From Ponticoccus alexandrii (GTDB lineage Bacteria; Pseudomonadota; Alphaproteobacteria; Rhodobacterales; Rhodobacteraceae), in contig NZ_CP047166.1 of NCBI RefSeq assembly GCF_016806125.1, positions 2,790,001 to 2,854,000 of the forward strand: a DNA stretch of 64,000 bases. Direction: 5' to 3'. A model generated the notes under the pieces. The model was not told the origin of the DNA, searched no databases, and saw only the letters and a list, made by a program, of their open reading frames with translations. Positions 36,350 to 44,866 of the stretch are shown in pieces (positions within the stretch are counted from its first letter, which is position 1; each line of letters starts with the position of its first letter). The position numbers and the translations under genes are program-made.

Positions 36350-36778
36350 TGCGCCAGTACGTCAATCTCATCGACAAGACCCGCGCATCACTCAAGGCTT
36401 ACCAACTACAAGCATCAACTTTCGCGACCCTTGAGTGCTGAGATGAAGGCACGTTAGCGATGGGCCCCCATCTGATTGACAGCGCATTCATACATGAACT
36501 TTCGCTGGTAGCGTTCCTTTAGCGAAACCCACTGCACTATGAATGTTAGCGGATCGAGCGCGCCCAGCATCGAGCGCGCCAATCGCAGGCGAGCTTCAAG
36601 ACGCACGCGCCGCTCGAATCCGATGATCTTTACAAGTTGCGACTTCCCAACATTGCAACCAAGGGCTGCCTGAGCCTGCAGAGGTTTGCCAGATCCTACA
36701 AAACGGCGACGATGACAGATGAGCCGAAGACGTACCTTAACTGTCGACTGGCAGCGCGGCATGAATTATCTATAATTC
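36350..36778. other. 429-bp region after the integrase; only a doubtful small ORF
   Basis: No confident gene. CACTCAAGG (36389-36397) and CCTTGAGTG (36429-36437) form a 9-bp inverted repeat with a 31-nt loop, a weak candidate for the integrase transcript end. A minus-strand reading frame of 102 codons (36762-36454) has no ribosome-binding site and no recognised domain. Its start abuts the BioR box, so it may be a remnant or chance. Confidence 0.4.
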
Positions 36779-36780
36779 AT
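36761..36780. promoter_or_regulatory. BioR operator at the bioR start
   Basis: ATGAATTAT, spacer CT, ATAATTCAT is a 9-bp-arm palindrome containing TTATCTATAA (36766-36775), the published consensus of BioR in Alphaproteobacteria. It overlaps the first codon of bioR (36779), which implies autorepression. Confidence 0.85.
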
Positions 36781-37447
36781 GAAACACGCCCCTGAAGAGA
36801 CCCAGTCCGCCCGCATCGCCCGCGTCCTTGCCGACCGTATCATCTCGGGCGAGATTCCGCCCGGCGCGCGGCTCAGGCAGGACCACATCGCCACCGAGTT
36901 CGGCGCCAGCCACGTCCCGGTGCGCGAGGCTTTTCGTGAGCTGCAGACCCAGGGCTTGGCAGAGAGCGAACCAAGGCGCGGCTTCCGCGTCACCGAGTTC
37001 GACGTGGCCGAGTTGCGCGAGGTCGCCGAGATGCGCTCAAGCCTCGAAAGCCTCGCCCTGCGCCGCGCTGCGCCCAATATGACGCGCGCCATTCTTCAGG
37101 AAGCCGAAGAGGTTACGCGCCATGGCGACAGCGCCAGCACGGTCCGAGACTGGGAGGCGGCGAACCGTCGCTTTCACCGGCTGATCCTGTCCCCCTGCCG
37201 GATGCCCCGTCTGCTGCGGACCATCGACGACCTGCAGGCCGCCAGCGCGCGGTTTCTTTTCGCCGCCTGGCGACGCGACTGGGAGGCGCGCACCGATCAT
37301 GACCACCGTGCCATTCTGGATGCGCTGCGCAAGGGGCAGACCGACCTCGCCTGCGCCACGCTCGCACGCCATGTCGGCTGGATCGGGAAGCGCAAGACCG
37401 CCGTGAAAAATGCCGACATGAGGGAGACTTACGAAGTTCCCGGATAA
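36779..37447 (+). CDS. bioR: GntR-family biotin regulator BioR
   Basis: A 222-residue GntR/FadR-type repressor. A winged helix-turn-helix (about 10-75, LRQDHIATEFGASHVPVREA) is followed by an all-helical FCD domain. BioR represses biotin synthesis and uptake genes in many Alphaproteobacteria that lack the BirA-type regulator. The assignment rests on the family, the TTATCTATAA boxes at its own start and before bioY, and the linked bioYB genes. The ATG at 36779 is the only good start. Confidence 0.92.
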   Translation: MKHAPEETQSARIARVLADRIISGEIPPGARLRQDHIATEFGASHVPVREAFRELQTQGLAESEPRRGFRVTEFDVAELREVAEMRSSLESLALRRAAPNMTRAILQEAEEVTRHGDSASTVRDWEAANRRFHRLILSPCRMPRLLRTIDDLQAASARFLFAAWRRDWEARTDHDHRAILDALRKGQTDLACATLARHVGWIGKRKTAVKNADMRETYEVPG

Positions 37448-37501
37448 TTATCTATAAAGATGATTGCCGACGCAACGTCCTACCTTCGTAATTATAGATA
37501 G
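37448..37501. promoter_or_regulatory. Two BioR operators upstream of bioY
   Basis: TTATCTATAA at 37448-37457 is an exact BioR box directly after the bioR stop. TTATAGATAG at 37492-37501 matches the reverse complement at 9 of 10 positions. They bracket a 34-bp stretch that probably contains the bioYB promoter, so that two BioR dimers could block it. Confidence 0.82.
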
Positions 37502-37531
37502 ATTCGATGCCTATCTTCGGAGGACAGACCC

Positions 37532-38089
37532 ATGGCATTCCTTACCCCCTCTCTGACCCGTCCCGCAGCGCTCGGGCGCGGCCTCGCGCTGGCGCTCGGC
37601 GGCGCGGCGCTGATCACGCTGGGCGCCAAGATCCAGATCCCGTTCTGGCCGGTGCCGATGACGCTGCACACACTGGCGGTGTTCTTCCTGGCCGCAACGC
37701 TAGGGCCGAGGCTCGGCTTTGCGGCAATGGCGGCCTATCTGGCAGCGGGCGCCCTGGGGATGCCCGTCTTCTCGGGCACGCCGGAACGCGGAATCGGACT
37801 GGCCTACATGGCCGGGCCGACCGGCGGTTATCTTGCGGGCTACCTGCTGGGCGCGGGCCTGACCGGCTGGCTGGCGCAGGGGCGCGGGTTGATCGGGCGC
37901 TTTCTGGCGATGCTGGCAGGCCTCACTGTGGTCTATGCCCTCGGCCTTGCCTGGCTGGCGCTCTATGTCCCGGCGCAGGGGCTGCTGGCGGCGGGCCTCA
38001 CGCCCTTCCTTCTCGGCGATCTGGTCAAGCTGGCGCTGGCCTCGGGCCTCATCGCGGCCATCGCCTGCCTGCGGACCCGCGCGCAATGA
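37532..38089 (+). CDS. bioY: Biotin transporter substrate-binding component BioY
   Basis: A 185-residue membrane protein with six predicted helices. It has the BioY features [20 protein letters not shown] near residue 25, and [20 protein letters not shown] near 88. BioY is the S component of the biotin ECF transporter and can also work alone. CGGAGGA precedes the ATG at 37532. Its stop overlaps the bioB start (ATGA). It is under the BioR boxes upstream. Confidence 0.94.
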   Translation: MAFLTPSLTRPAALGRGLALALGGAALITLGAKIQIPFWPVPMTLHTLAVFFLAATLGPRLGFAAMAAYLAAGALGMPVFSGTPERGIGLAYMAGPTGGYLAGYLLGAGLTGWLAQGRGLIGRFLAMLAGLTVVYALGLAWLALYVPAQGLLAAGLTPFLLGDLVKLALASGLIAAIACLRTRAQ

Positions 38090-39060
38090 TCCGGACAGAC
38101 TGGACCATGGCAGAGGCCAGGGCGATCCACGCCCTGCCCTTTGCCGACCTCATGCATCGGGCCCAGACGCTCCACCGCGCGCATTTCGACCCCAATGCGA
38201 TCGAGACCGCCAGCCTGCTCAGCATCAAGACCGGCGGCTGCCCCGAGGATTGCGGTTATTGCTCGCAATCCGCCCACCACGACACAGGCGTCAAGGCCAC
38301 CAGGCTGATGCAGACCGACGAGGTTCTGGCCGCCGCACGGCGCGCCAAGGCTGCGGGTGCGCAGAGGTTCTGCATGGGAGCCGCCTGGCGCAGCCCCAAG
38401 GACCGCGACATGGACAAGCTCTGCGACATGGTGCGGGGCGTGGCCGATCTGGGGTTGGAAACCTGCATGACGCTGGGCATGCTCTCGCCCGAACAGGTTG
38501 CGCGGCTGAAGGCGGCGGGCCTCGATTTCTACAACCACAACATCGACACCTCGCCCGAGTATTACGCCCAGATCGCCAGCACCCGGACGATGGAAGACCG
38601 CCTCGACACGGTCGAGCAGGTCCGCAACGGCGGCATCAAGGTTTGCTGCGGCGGCATCCTCGGCATGGGCGAGGCCGAGGAGGACCGCATCGCCATGCTG
38701 GTGACGCTGGCGACCCTGCCCGCGCATCCCGACAGCGTGCCGGTGAACCTGTGGAACGAGATCGAGGGCGTGCCGGTGCAGGCGCGGGCCCAGTCGGTCG
38801 ATCCCTTCGCGCTGGTGCGCATCGTGGCGCTGGCCCGCATCCTGATGCCCGCCTCGGTCGTGCGGCTGTCGGCCGGGCGCACGGGGATGAGCGACGAGCT
38901 GCAGGCGCTGTGCTTCCTTGCCGGGGCGAATTCGATCTTCGTCGGAGACCAGCTGCTGACCACCGGCAACCCGGCGGCGTGGAAGGATCAGGACCTACTG
39001 ACCCGACTGGGGATGCATGTCGCCCCCGCGCAGGCCCGGCCCCGGGTCGCGGCGGAATAG
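38086..39060 (+). CDS. bioB: Biotin synthase
   Basis: A 324-residue radical-SAM enzyme. The [4Fe-4S] cysteines are C52, C56 and C59 in [17 protein letters not shown]. Other motifs are [26 protein letters not shown] and a C-terminal [12 protein letters not shown]. It inserts sulfur into dethiobiotin. Coupled to bioY by an ATGA overlap. No bioF, bioA or bioD is present here, so the cell may import dethiobiotin or keep those genes elsewhere. Confidence 0.95.
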   Translation: MIRTDWTMAEARAIHALPFADLMHRAQTLHRAHFDPNAIETASLLSIKTGGCPEDCGYCSQSAHHDTGVKATRLMQTDEVLAAARRAKAAGAQRFCMGAAWRSPKDRDMDKLCDMVRGVADLGLETCMTLGMLSPEQVARLKAAGLDFYNHNIDTSPEYYAQIASTRTMEDRLDTVEQVRNGGIKVCCGGILGMGEAEEDRIAMLVTLATLPAHPDSVPVNLWNEIEGVPVQARAQSVDPFALVRIVALARILMPASVVRLSAGRTGMSDELQALCFLAGANSIFVGDQLLTTGNPAAWKDQDLLTRLGMHVAPAQARPRVAAE

Positions 39061-39062
39061 GG

Positions 39063-40499
39063 TCAGCCCGGAACGCTCTGGGCGAGGATGTCCACCGCCC
39101 GGGCGATCTGCCCTTCGTCCAGCGCCGCATAGCCCAGACGGAAGGCCTGCGGCGCCGGACCCTCCAGCGCGAAGCGCGTACCCGGCAGCAGCGCCAGACC
39201 CGCCTGCCCCGCAGCTTTGGCCCAAGCCTCGGCCGGCACCCCCTCGCAACGCAGCCACAGCGCGAGTCCCCCGGCGGGCAGGTCAAAAGTGACGCGCCCG
39301 GCCAGATGCTCCCCCAACAGCGCCGCAAGTAGATCCCGCCGCGCCCGGTAGACCCGCCGCGCCTTGCGGGCGTGACGGCCGAGATCGCCATCGCGGATCA
39401 GCTCCGCCAGCGCCGCCTCCAGTGGCGCGTCGCCCTGCCGGTCAATGGCGGCGCGCGCCTTGGCCATCCGCCGCAGCAGCGGCTCTGGCGCCAGCGCATA
39501 GCCCAACCGGATGCCCGGCGAAAGCAGCTTGGACAGCGAGCCCACATAGATCAACGGCAGACCATCGGGCGCACGGGCGGCCAGCGGCAGCACGGGGCGG
39601 CCCTCGAACCGGTACTCGTGGTCGTAATCGTCCTCGATCAGCGTGAGCCCATGGCGCTGCGCCAACTCCAGCAGCTGCAGCCGCCGCGCCGCGCCCATCG
39701 TCACCGTGGTCGGATACTGGTGATGTGGCGTGACATAGACCGCCCGGATGCGCGGATCGCGGGCCAGCGCGGCCTCCAGCGCGTCAATCCTGAGGCCGCC
39801 GCCATCCACCGGCACGCCCCGCACCTCTGCCCCCGCCGCGCGGAACGCCTCCCAAGCCAGCGGATATCCCGGTTCCTCCACCGCGATCACCTCGCCCGGA
39901 GACAGCGCCGCCCGCACGGCCAGGAACAGCGCCATCTGGCTGCCCCGCGTGATCAAGAGCCGCGACGGGTCCGCCACCACACCCCGGTCCGAGGCGAGAT
40001 AGCCTGCCAGCGCCTCGCGCAGTGGGGACGTTCCGCGCGCATCGCCGTAATCCGCCCCGGCGCGGAAGGCGGGCGACAGCAGCGCCCGGCGAAAGGCTCG
40101 GGCCAGCGCCTTGTCGGGCACCAGCTTGGGGTCCGGCGCGCCGTCGGTGAACGCGAGCCCCGCGCGCGGCGCCACCGGGTCCATCGGCGCGGGCGCTGAC
40201 CTGCGGGCCAGCATCTCCTGTGGCAGATCCTGCGCGACGTATGTGCCCCGCGCGGGTTCGGCCTGCAGCCAACCCTGGGTCAACAGCTCCTGATAGGCCG
40301 CATCCACCGTGTTGCGATGCACCCCCAGCTCGCGCGCCAGCGCCCGCGTGCCGGGCAGTCGCGCCCCGGGCCTCAGCCGCCCGCGGGTGATGTCACGGGT
40401 GATGGCCTCGGCAATGGCGAGGAACAGCGGACCGCCATGGCTCGGCTCGATCTCGAGGGCAAGAGGGTCGCGCATGTCAAACCGGCCTATTTCAATCAT
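39063..40499 (-). CDS. pdxR: MocR/PdxR-type regulator (GntR helix-turn-helix fused to aminotransferase)
   Basis: A 478-residue fusion. Residues about 20-85 form a GntR winged helix (PGTRALARELGVHRNTVDAA). Residues 110-478 form a fold-type I aminotransferase domain with YVTPHHQYPTTVTM and the PLP lysine in YVGSLSKLLSPGIRLGY. Such proteins sense pyridoxal phosphate and control vitamin B6 genes. It is divergent from the operon ending in pdxY, which supports a PdxR-like role. The symbol is inferred from context. The start could also be the ATG at 40475. Confidence 0.85.
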   Translation of the reverse strand: MIEIGRFDMRDPLALEIEPSHGGPLFLAIAEAITRDITRGRLRPGARLPGTRALARELGVHRNTVDAAYQELLTQGWLQAEPARGTYVAQDLPQEMLARRSAPAPMDPVAPRAGLAFTDGAPDPKLVPDKALARAFRRALLSPAFRAGADYGDARGTSPLREALAGYLASDRGVVADPSRLLITRGSQMALFLAVRAALSPGEVIAVEEPGYPLAWEAFRAAGAEVRGVPVDGGGLRIDALEAALARDPRIRAVYVTPHHQYPTTVTMGAARRLQLLELAQRHGLTLIEDDYDHEYRFEGRPVLPLAARAPDGLPLIYVGSLSKLLSPGIRLGYALAPEPLLRRMAKARAAIDRQGDAPLEAALAELIRDGDLGRHARKARRVYRARRDLLAALLGEHLAGRVTFDLPAGGLALWLRCEGVPAEAWAKAAGQAGLALLPGTRFALEGPAPQAFRLGYAALDEGQIARAVDILAQSVPG

Positions 40500-40528
40500 T
40501 CATACTGGCACTTTTGAATAGGCCAGTA
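40484..40528. promoter_or_regulatory. Nested inverted repeats in the PdxR/GATase divergent promoter
   Basis: TACTGGC (40503-40509) pairs with GCCAGTA (40522-40528). An outer pair, GGCCTATTTCAA (40484-40495) with TTGAATAGGCC (40514-40524), is inverted with one extra base. They cover the start of the MocR gene and the region just upstream of the GATase. A MocR dimer site is the simplest explanation. Confidence 0.5.
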
Positions 40529-40566
40529 TTTTGCCACAGAGACGAAAACCGCAAGAGGCTTCGACG

Positions 40567-41262
40567 ATGAAATCCGCCCTGATCCTGCGCCACCTGGCCT
40601 TTGAAGACCTCGGGTCCTTTGCCCCGGCTCTGAGGGACGCGGGCTATCAGCTCCAGGACATCGAGGCGGCGGTGGCCCCACTGCCCGACCCGCTGGAACC
40701 GGATCTGGTCGTGGTGCTGGGCGGGCCGATCAGCGTGAACGACGGCGCCGCCTATCCTTGCATGACAGAGGAGCGGGACTGGCTGGCCATGAGGCTGGCG
40801 GCGGATCGTCCGACCCTCGGCATTTGCCTCGGCGCACAATTCATGGCCGCAGCCCTCGGCGCCCGTGTCGCCCCGCTCGCCGAAAAGGAGATCGGCTTCG
40901 CGCCCCTGACCCTGACCGCGCGCGGCCGGGCCGGCCCGCTTGCCCACCTCTCGGACATCCCGGTGCTGCACTGGCATGGCGAGGGCTTCGACCTGCCTGC
41001 CGGAGCAGAGCGCCTCGCCGCGACCCCCGCCTGCGAAACGCAGGGCTTCGCCCGGGGCCGCACCATTCTGGGCCTGCAATTCCACCCCGAGGCCGGGATC
41101 CTGCCGGATTTCGAACGCTGGCTGATCGGCCACAGCACAGAGCTGGCGCAGGCAGGAATTGCCCCCGAAGCCCTCCGGCAGGATGCCAGGGCACATGGCC
41201 CGGCCCTGCGGACCGCCGGTCAGGCCATGCTGAAACAATGGCTGCGGGAGTTGGAGGAATGA
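40567..41262 (+). CDS. Class I glutamine amidotransferase (GMP-synthase-like domain)
   Basis: A 231-residue stand-alone GATase. The nucleophile cysteine lies in TLGICLGAQFMAAALG, and the catalytic pair is in LGLQFHPEAG. VVVLGGPISVNDG is typical of the GMP-synthase-like amidotransferase group. No synthetase partner is present. The ATG at 40567 is preferred to one at 40531. It is the first gene of GATase-MOSC-pdxY, divergent from PdxR. A role in B6 metabolism is inferred from context only. Confidence 0.85.
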   Translation: MKSALILRHLAFEDLGSFAPALRDAGYQLQDIEAAVAPLPDPLEPDLVVVLGGPISVNDGAAYPCMTEERDWLAMRLAADRPTLGICLGAQFMAAALGARVAPLAEKEIGFAPLTLTARGRAGPLAHLSDIPVLHWHGEGFDLPAGAERLAATPACETQGFARGRTILGLQFHPEAGILPDFERWLIGHSTELAQAGIAPEALRQDARAHGPALRTAGQAMLKQWLRELEE

Positions 41263-41939
41263 GGCCCGTCACACTCCTGACAGGTCGCGCCGCTCCCCTG
41301 CCCGGCAGCGACACGCTGAGCGGGATCGGCAAGACGCCGGTCACCCACCCGCTGACGCTCAGCCCCGAGGGATTCGAGGGCGACGAACAGGCCGACCGGC
41401 GGGTACATGGCGGCATCGAGAAGGCTGTCCATCACTATCCGCTCGATCATTACAGCGACTGGCGCGCGGAACTCAGTGACCTTCAGGCGCTGACCGCTCC
41501 CGGCGGGTTCGGCGAGAACATCTCGACCGCCGGGCTCACCGAAGCGGAGGTCGCCGTGGGCGACACTTTCCGGCTGGGCGACGCGCTGATCCAGGTCTCG
41601 CAGGGGCGCCAGCCCTGCTGGAAGCTCAACCACCGCTTCGGCGTGCCCAACATGGCGCGGCGCGTGCAGCAGACCGGGCGCACGGGGTGGTATTACCGCG
41701 TGCTCGAACCCGGCACCGTTACCCCCGGGGACCGGCTGGAGCTGATCGACCGCCTGGCACCGGACTGGACTTTACGACGGCTCTGGCACGCTCTCTATGT
41801 GGACCGGATGAACCTGGTCGAACTCGAAGGCATCGCCGCGCTCGATGTCCTGGCCGAGGGCTGGCGCAAATATGCGGTCCGGCGTCTGGATAGCCGCCGG
41901 GTCGAGGACTGGAGCGCAAGACTGGACGGCACCGCATGA
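41259..41939 (+). CDS. MOSC-domain protein (YiiM-like)
   Basis: A 226-residue protein with the MOSC pattern: GFEGDEQADRRVHGGIEKAV near residue 37, FGENISTAGLTEAEV, and the conserved cysteine in VSQGRQPCWKLNHRF. MOSC domains handle sulfur or molybdenum cofactor chemistry, and YiiM-type members reduce N-hydroxylated compounds with a molybdenum cofactor. Coupled to the GATase upstream (ATGA overlap) and to pdxY downstream (4-bp overlap). Confidence 0.88.
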   Translation: MRPVTLLTGRAAPLPGSDTLSGIGKTPVTHPLTLSPEGFEGDEQADRRVHGGIEKAVHHYPLDHYSDWRAELSDLQALTAPGGFGENISTAGLTEAEVAVGDTFRLGDALIQVSQGRQPCWKLNHRFGVPNMARRVQQTGRTGWYYRVLEPGTVTPGDRLELIDRLAPDWTLRRLWHALYVDRMNLVELEGIAALDVLAEGWRKYAVRRLDSRRVEDWSARLDGTA

Positions 41940-42784
41940 AACGCCCCCCTTTCGTCATTTCGATCCAGAGCCAGGTGGTCTTCGGCCATGTCGGCAATTC
42001 CGCCGCGCTCTTCCCGATGCAGGCGGCCGGGCTTGAGGTGGCGGCGATCCCCACCGTGGTGTTCTCGAATACACCCGATTACCCGACCTTGCGCGGCCGC
42101 GCCCTGCCGCCCGAGTTCTTCTCCGACCTGCTGCAGGGCGCGCGCGAACGCGGGTTGCCAGAGCGGGCGGATTATATCCTCACCGGCTATATCGGCTCGC
42201 TCGATGTGGCCGGGATGGTGGCCGATTTCGTGGCCGAGGCGAAGGCCGCGAACCCGCGCCTGTGCTATATTTGCGATCCGGTGATGGGCGACACCGGTCC
42301 CGGGCTCTATGTGCCAGAAACCATCGCCGGCGTAATGCGTGACCGGCTTTTGCCGATGGCCGATATCGCCACGCCGAACCCCTTCGAACTCGCCTGGCTC
42401 ACCGGGCGGCAGATCCACACACTGCCCGATCTTCACGCTGCGCGCGAGGCGCTCCACATCGCCCCCGCCGCGCATCTGATCGCCACTGGCTGCGTGCTCG
42501 ACGACACCGGACTCGACCAGATCGAAACCGTGCTCCTCGGACCCGAGGGCCTCAGCCGCCACCCGACCGAGCGCCTGCCGATCGCCCTGCCCGGCACCGG
42601 CGATCTCTTCGCCGGGTTGGTGGTCGCGGGCATCGGGCGGGGCCTTGCCCTGCCCCACGCCATCGAGACGGCCCAAACCCTCACCGCCCGCGCCCTCAGC
42701 CACGCGAAGGCGCTCAGCGCCGGCGAGGTGGTGCTGAGCGAGCCAGCGTTCCGTCGCGCCCTGCTGTCGCCTGGGTCCGGCTGA
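41936..42784 (+). CDS. pdxY: Pyridoxal kinase
   Basis: A 282-residue ribokinase-fold kinase starting with ISIQSQVVFGHVGNSAA, typical of PdxY/PdxK. ILTGYIGSLD and CDPVMGDTG precede the anion-hole motif LPGTGDLFAGL, which holds the catalytic aspartate. It phosphorylates pyridoxal to PLP in the salvage pathway. Third gene of the operon opposite the MocR/PdxR regulator, a typical regulator-target pair. Confidence 0.93.
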   Translation: MKRPPFVISIQSQVVFGHVGNSAALFPMQAAGLEVAAIPTVVFSNTPDYPTLRGRALPPEFFSDLLQGARERGLPERADYILTGYIGSLDVAGMVADFVAEAKAANPRLCYICDPVMGDTGPGLYVPETIAGVMRDRLLPMADIATPNPFELAWLTGRQIHTLPDLHAAREALHIAPAAHLIATGCVLDDTGLDQIETVLLGPEGLSRHPTERLPIALPGTGDLFAGLVVAGIGRGLALPHAIETAQTLTARALSHAKALSAGEVVLSEPAFRRALLSPGSG

Positions 42785-42920
42785 GGCAGGGTGACACGGA
42801 CATCGTCGCCTGATTAGGTCCCCGCTTAGGTATTTGATCCCGCGGTTTGATGGTGTGGTCCTTTCGCAGAACTGGAAGGGAGCACTATGGGACAAGTTCG
42901 TCACGGCAGCGCCACGTACT

Positions 42921-42962
42921 GTTACCCGGCAGGCGATTTGCCTGGCAAATCTGCCGAGAGGG
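42921..42962 (+). repeat. Short insertion with conserved ends and palindromic centre, copy A
   Basis: 42 nt inside the transposase frame: GTTACCCGGCA (42921-42931), a central palindrome built on GATTTGCC (42935-42942), T, GGCAAATC (42944-42951), and GAGAGGG (42956-42962). CGGCA (42927-42931) and TGCCG (42952-42956) extend the stem around an extra GGC. It shares both ends, but not the centre, with the inverted copy at 43288-43323. Confidence 0.7.
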
Positions 42963-43287
42963 CACGCCCGCCATCAGAGCTGCAATACAGCGATCGCAAG
43001 CTTCGACCGCGGAACTGAGCCGAGAGCTGGGCATCAATGCCAAGACGGTGACAAAGTGGCGGAAGCGGGCAACGGTCGAGGATCTGAAGACCGGCCCAAA
43101 AGAACCGCGATCAACGGTTCTGAGCGAGGAAGAGGAGGCCGCGATCGTCGCGTTCCGAAGGCACACACTGCTGCCGTTGGACGATTGTCTCTATGCGCTT
43201 CAGCCCTCGATCCCGCATCTGACACGATCAGCACTTCACCGCTGCCTGCAACGGCATGGCATCTCGCGCCTACCGGACGTCGAGGGC

Positions 43288-43323
43288 CCCTCTCACACAT
43301 GCAAGCATGTGTTGCCGGGCAAC
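43288..43323 (-). repeat. Short insertion with conserved ends and palindromic centre, copy B
   Basis: 36 nt read on the minus strand: GTTGCCCGGCA (43323-43313), then the perfect palindrome ACACATGC TT GCATGTGT (43312-43295), then GAGAGGG (43294-43288). Ends match copy A at 17 of 18 positions, while the centre is unrelated. With one extra base it accounts for the 37-nt frameshifting insertion. Confidence 0.7.
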
Positions 43324-44146
43324 GGACAAGCCGAAGCGCCAGAAGTTCAATCGCTACCCGATCGGCTTCTTCCACATCGACATCGCCGAGGTGCAGACCG
43401 CGGAGGGCAAGCTCTATCTCTTTGTCGGCATTGACCGCACAAGCGAGTTCGCGGTGACCCAACTCGTCGAGAAGGCCGACAGGCGCACCGCCCGGGAGTT
43501 CCTGCAGCACATGCTCGAGGCGGTCCCCTACCAGCTCCACACGATCCTGACCGACAATGGCATCCAGTTCTCAGAGCCGCCGAAAAACCGGAACACAATC
43601 ATCTCCCGGCGATGCGCTTTGCACATGATCTGTGAGGCGAATGGCATCGAGCACCGGCGCACCAAGCCGAACCATCCTCGGACCAACGGCCAGGTTGAGC
43701 GAATGAACCGCACGATCAAGGACGCCACCGTGAAGCGCTTCCACTACGACAGCCACGATCAGCTACGCACACAACAACTGCGCCCGGCGCCTCAAGACGC
43801 TCGGCGGCCTCACGCCCTACGAATACATCTGCAAGATCTGGACCTCAGAGCAGGATCGATTCATCCTCGACCCGATCCACCAGATGCCGGGACTGAACAC
43901 AGGTCAAGTGTCCGAATTTGGGGGGTAGCTCAGCCCCGCCCCATGCGCCCCTTCCATGACCACAGGGGCCGTCGGGTTCGACGTCATCCAACGCGCGTCC
44001 GGCAAGGCGCCCTCAAAAGACCCGGCCCCGGCAATCCCCGCAATTGTCCGGTATCGCCCGCGCAGGCGCGCCGATGCCGACCCGCTCGCTGGACAGCCCC
44101 GGCTTTGCCGCGTACACCGCGCCCCTGAAGCACGGGAACGCAGGTC

Positions 44147-44866
44147 ATGTTGTCACGCATCTGGAAGCGACTCGACAGCGCCGAACGGCGCGTGCGGCAT
44201 TCCTTTGGCAAGGATATCTCGACCCCGTCCGCCCGGCGCTGGTCGACGCTGCATTACAACCTTTTTGACCATGCCTTCCTGCGCGGGTTCTGGACCAACT
44301 TCTGGCCCGTCGCGCCCGGCGTCTGGCGGTCCAACCAGCCGACACACCGGCGCTTCGAGAAATACAAGGCCATGGGCATCAAAACCGTGATCAACCTGCG
44401 CGGCGAGGACAAATACGCCCATTATCTCTTTGAACGCGAAAGCTGCGAGGCGCTGGGGCTGACCCTTGTGGACACCAAGCTTTGGGCCCGCGAGGCCGCC
44501 CCGCGCCGCCGCATCGTCGCCGTGATCGACGCCCTGCGCAGCGCCGAGAAACCCTTGGTGTTCCACTGCAAATCCGGCGCCGACCGGGCTGGCATGGTCT
44601 CTGCCATGTACCTGCTGATCTTCGAGAACGCCCCTCTGGCGGTCGCCAAGAAGCAGTTGGGTCTGAAATACGCGCATCTGACCTTCACCAAGACCGGCGT
44701 GCAGGGCTATGTACTCGACACCTACGGCGCGCGCCTGACGCTGGGCGAGATCGGCTTCGAGGACTGGATTCGCACGGAGTACGTCGCCCGCCCGATCCAG
44801 GAGGGCTTTGACGCGCGCCGCAGGCCGCTGGAAACCGCGCACCTGCTGATGGAGCCGCAGGCTTGA
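44147..44866 (+). CDS. Dual-specificity/tyrosine phosphatase-like protein
   Basis: A 239-residue protein with the phosphatase loop HCKSGADRAGM (catalytic C141, R147) and an upstream general-acid region around VINLRGEDKY. It belongs to the DSP/PTP-like group that dephosphorylates proteins or phospholipid headgroups. There is no signal peptide. Its stop overlaps the TTG start of the next ABC exporter gene (TTGA), so the two are coupled. That gives a weak hint of an envelope-lipid role. Confidence 0.85.
   Translation: MLSRIWKRLDSAERRVRHSFGKDISTPSARRWSTLHYNLFDHAFLRGFWTNFWPVAPGVWRSNQPTHRRFEKYKAMGIKTVINLRGEDKYAHYLFERESCEALGLTLVDTKLWAREAAPRRRIVAVIDALRSAEKPLVFHCKSGADRAGMVSAMYLLIFENAPLAVAKKQLGLKYAHLTFTKTGVQGYVLDTYGARLTLGEIGFEDWIRTEYVARPIQEGFDARRRPLETAHLLMEPQA

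Larger units (their letters stand above)
42887..43928 (+). pseudogene. IS481-family transposase, inactivated by two insertions and a deletion
   Basis: The intact family protein reads from MGQVRHGSAT to MPGLNT. Here the start ATG is at 42887. A net 44-nt insertion near 42921-42962 shifts the frame before IRAAIQRSQAS. A 37-nt insertion at 43288-43324 shifts it again after LPDVEG. A 23-nt deletion near 43772 shifts it a third time before CARRLKTLGG. The DDE region (FHIDIAEVQTAEGK, ILTDNGIQF) is otherwise well conserved. Terminal inverted repeats could not be defined. The comparison with the intact protein is from memory of the family. Confidence 0.88.

Noticed and set aside
36454-36762. 102-codon minus-strand frame between integrase and bioR
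   Set aside because: No ribosome-binding site, no recognised domain, and its start overlaps the BioR operator. Mentioned in the region entry but not called as a gene.
42785-42886. Terminal inverted repeats of the IS481 element
   Set aside because: Left and right flanks show only weak similarity, so the exact ends cannot be set.
35060-44146. A second copy of the dusA 5' attachment segment (attR)
   Set aside because: Read through the region by eye and found no convincing repeat of the SRLSVAPMMDW-coding segment. The right boundary of the island is therefore not claimed.
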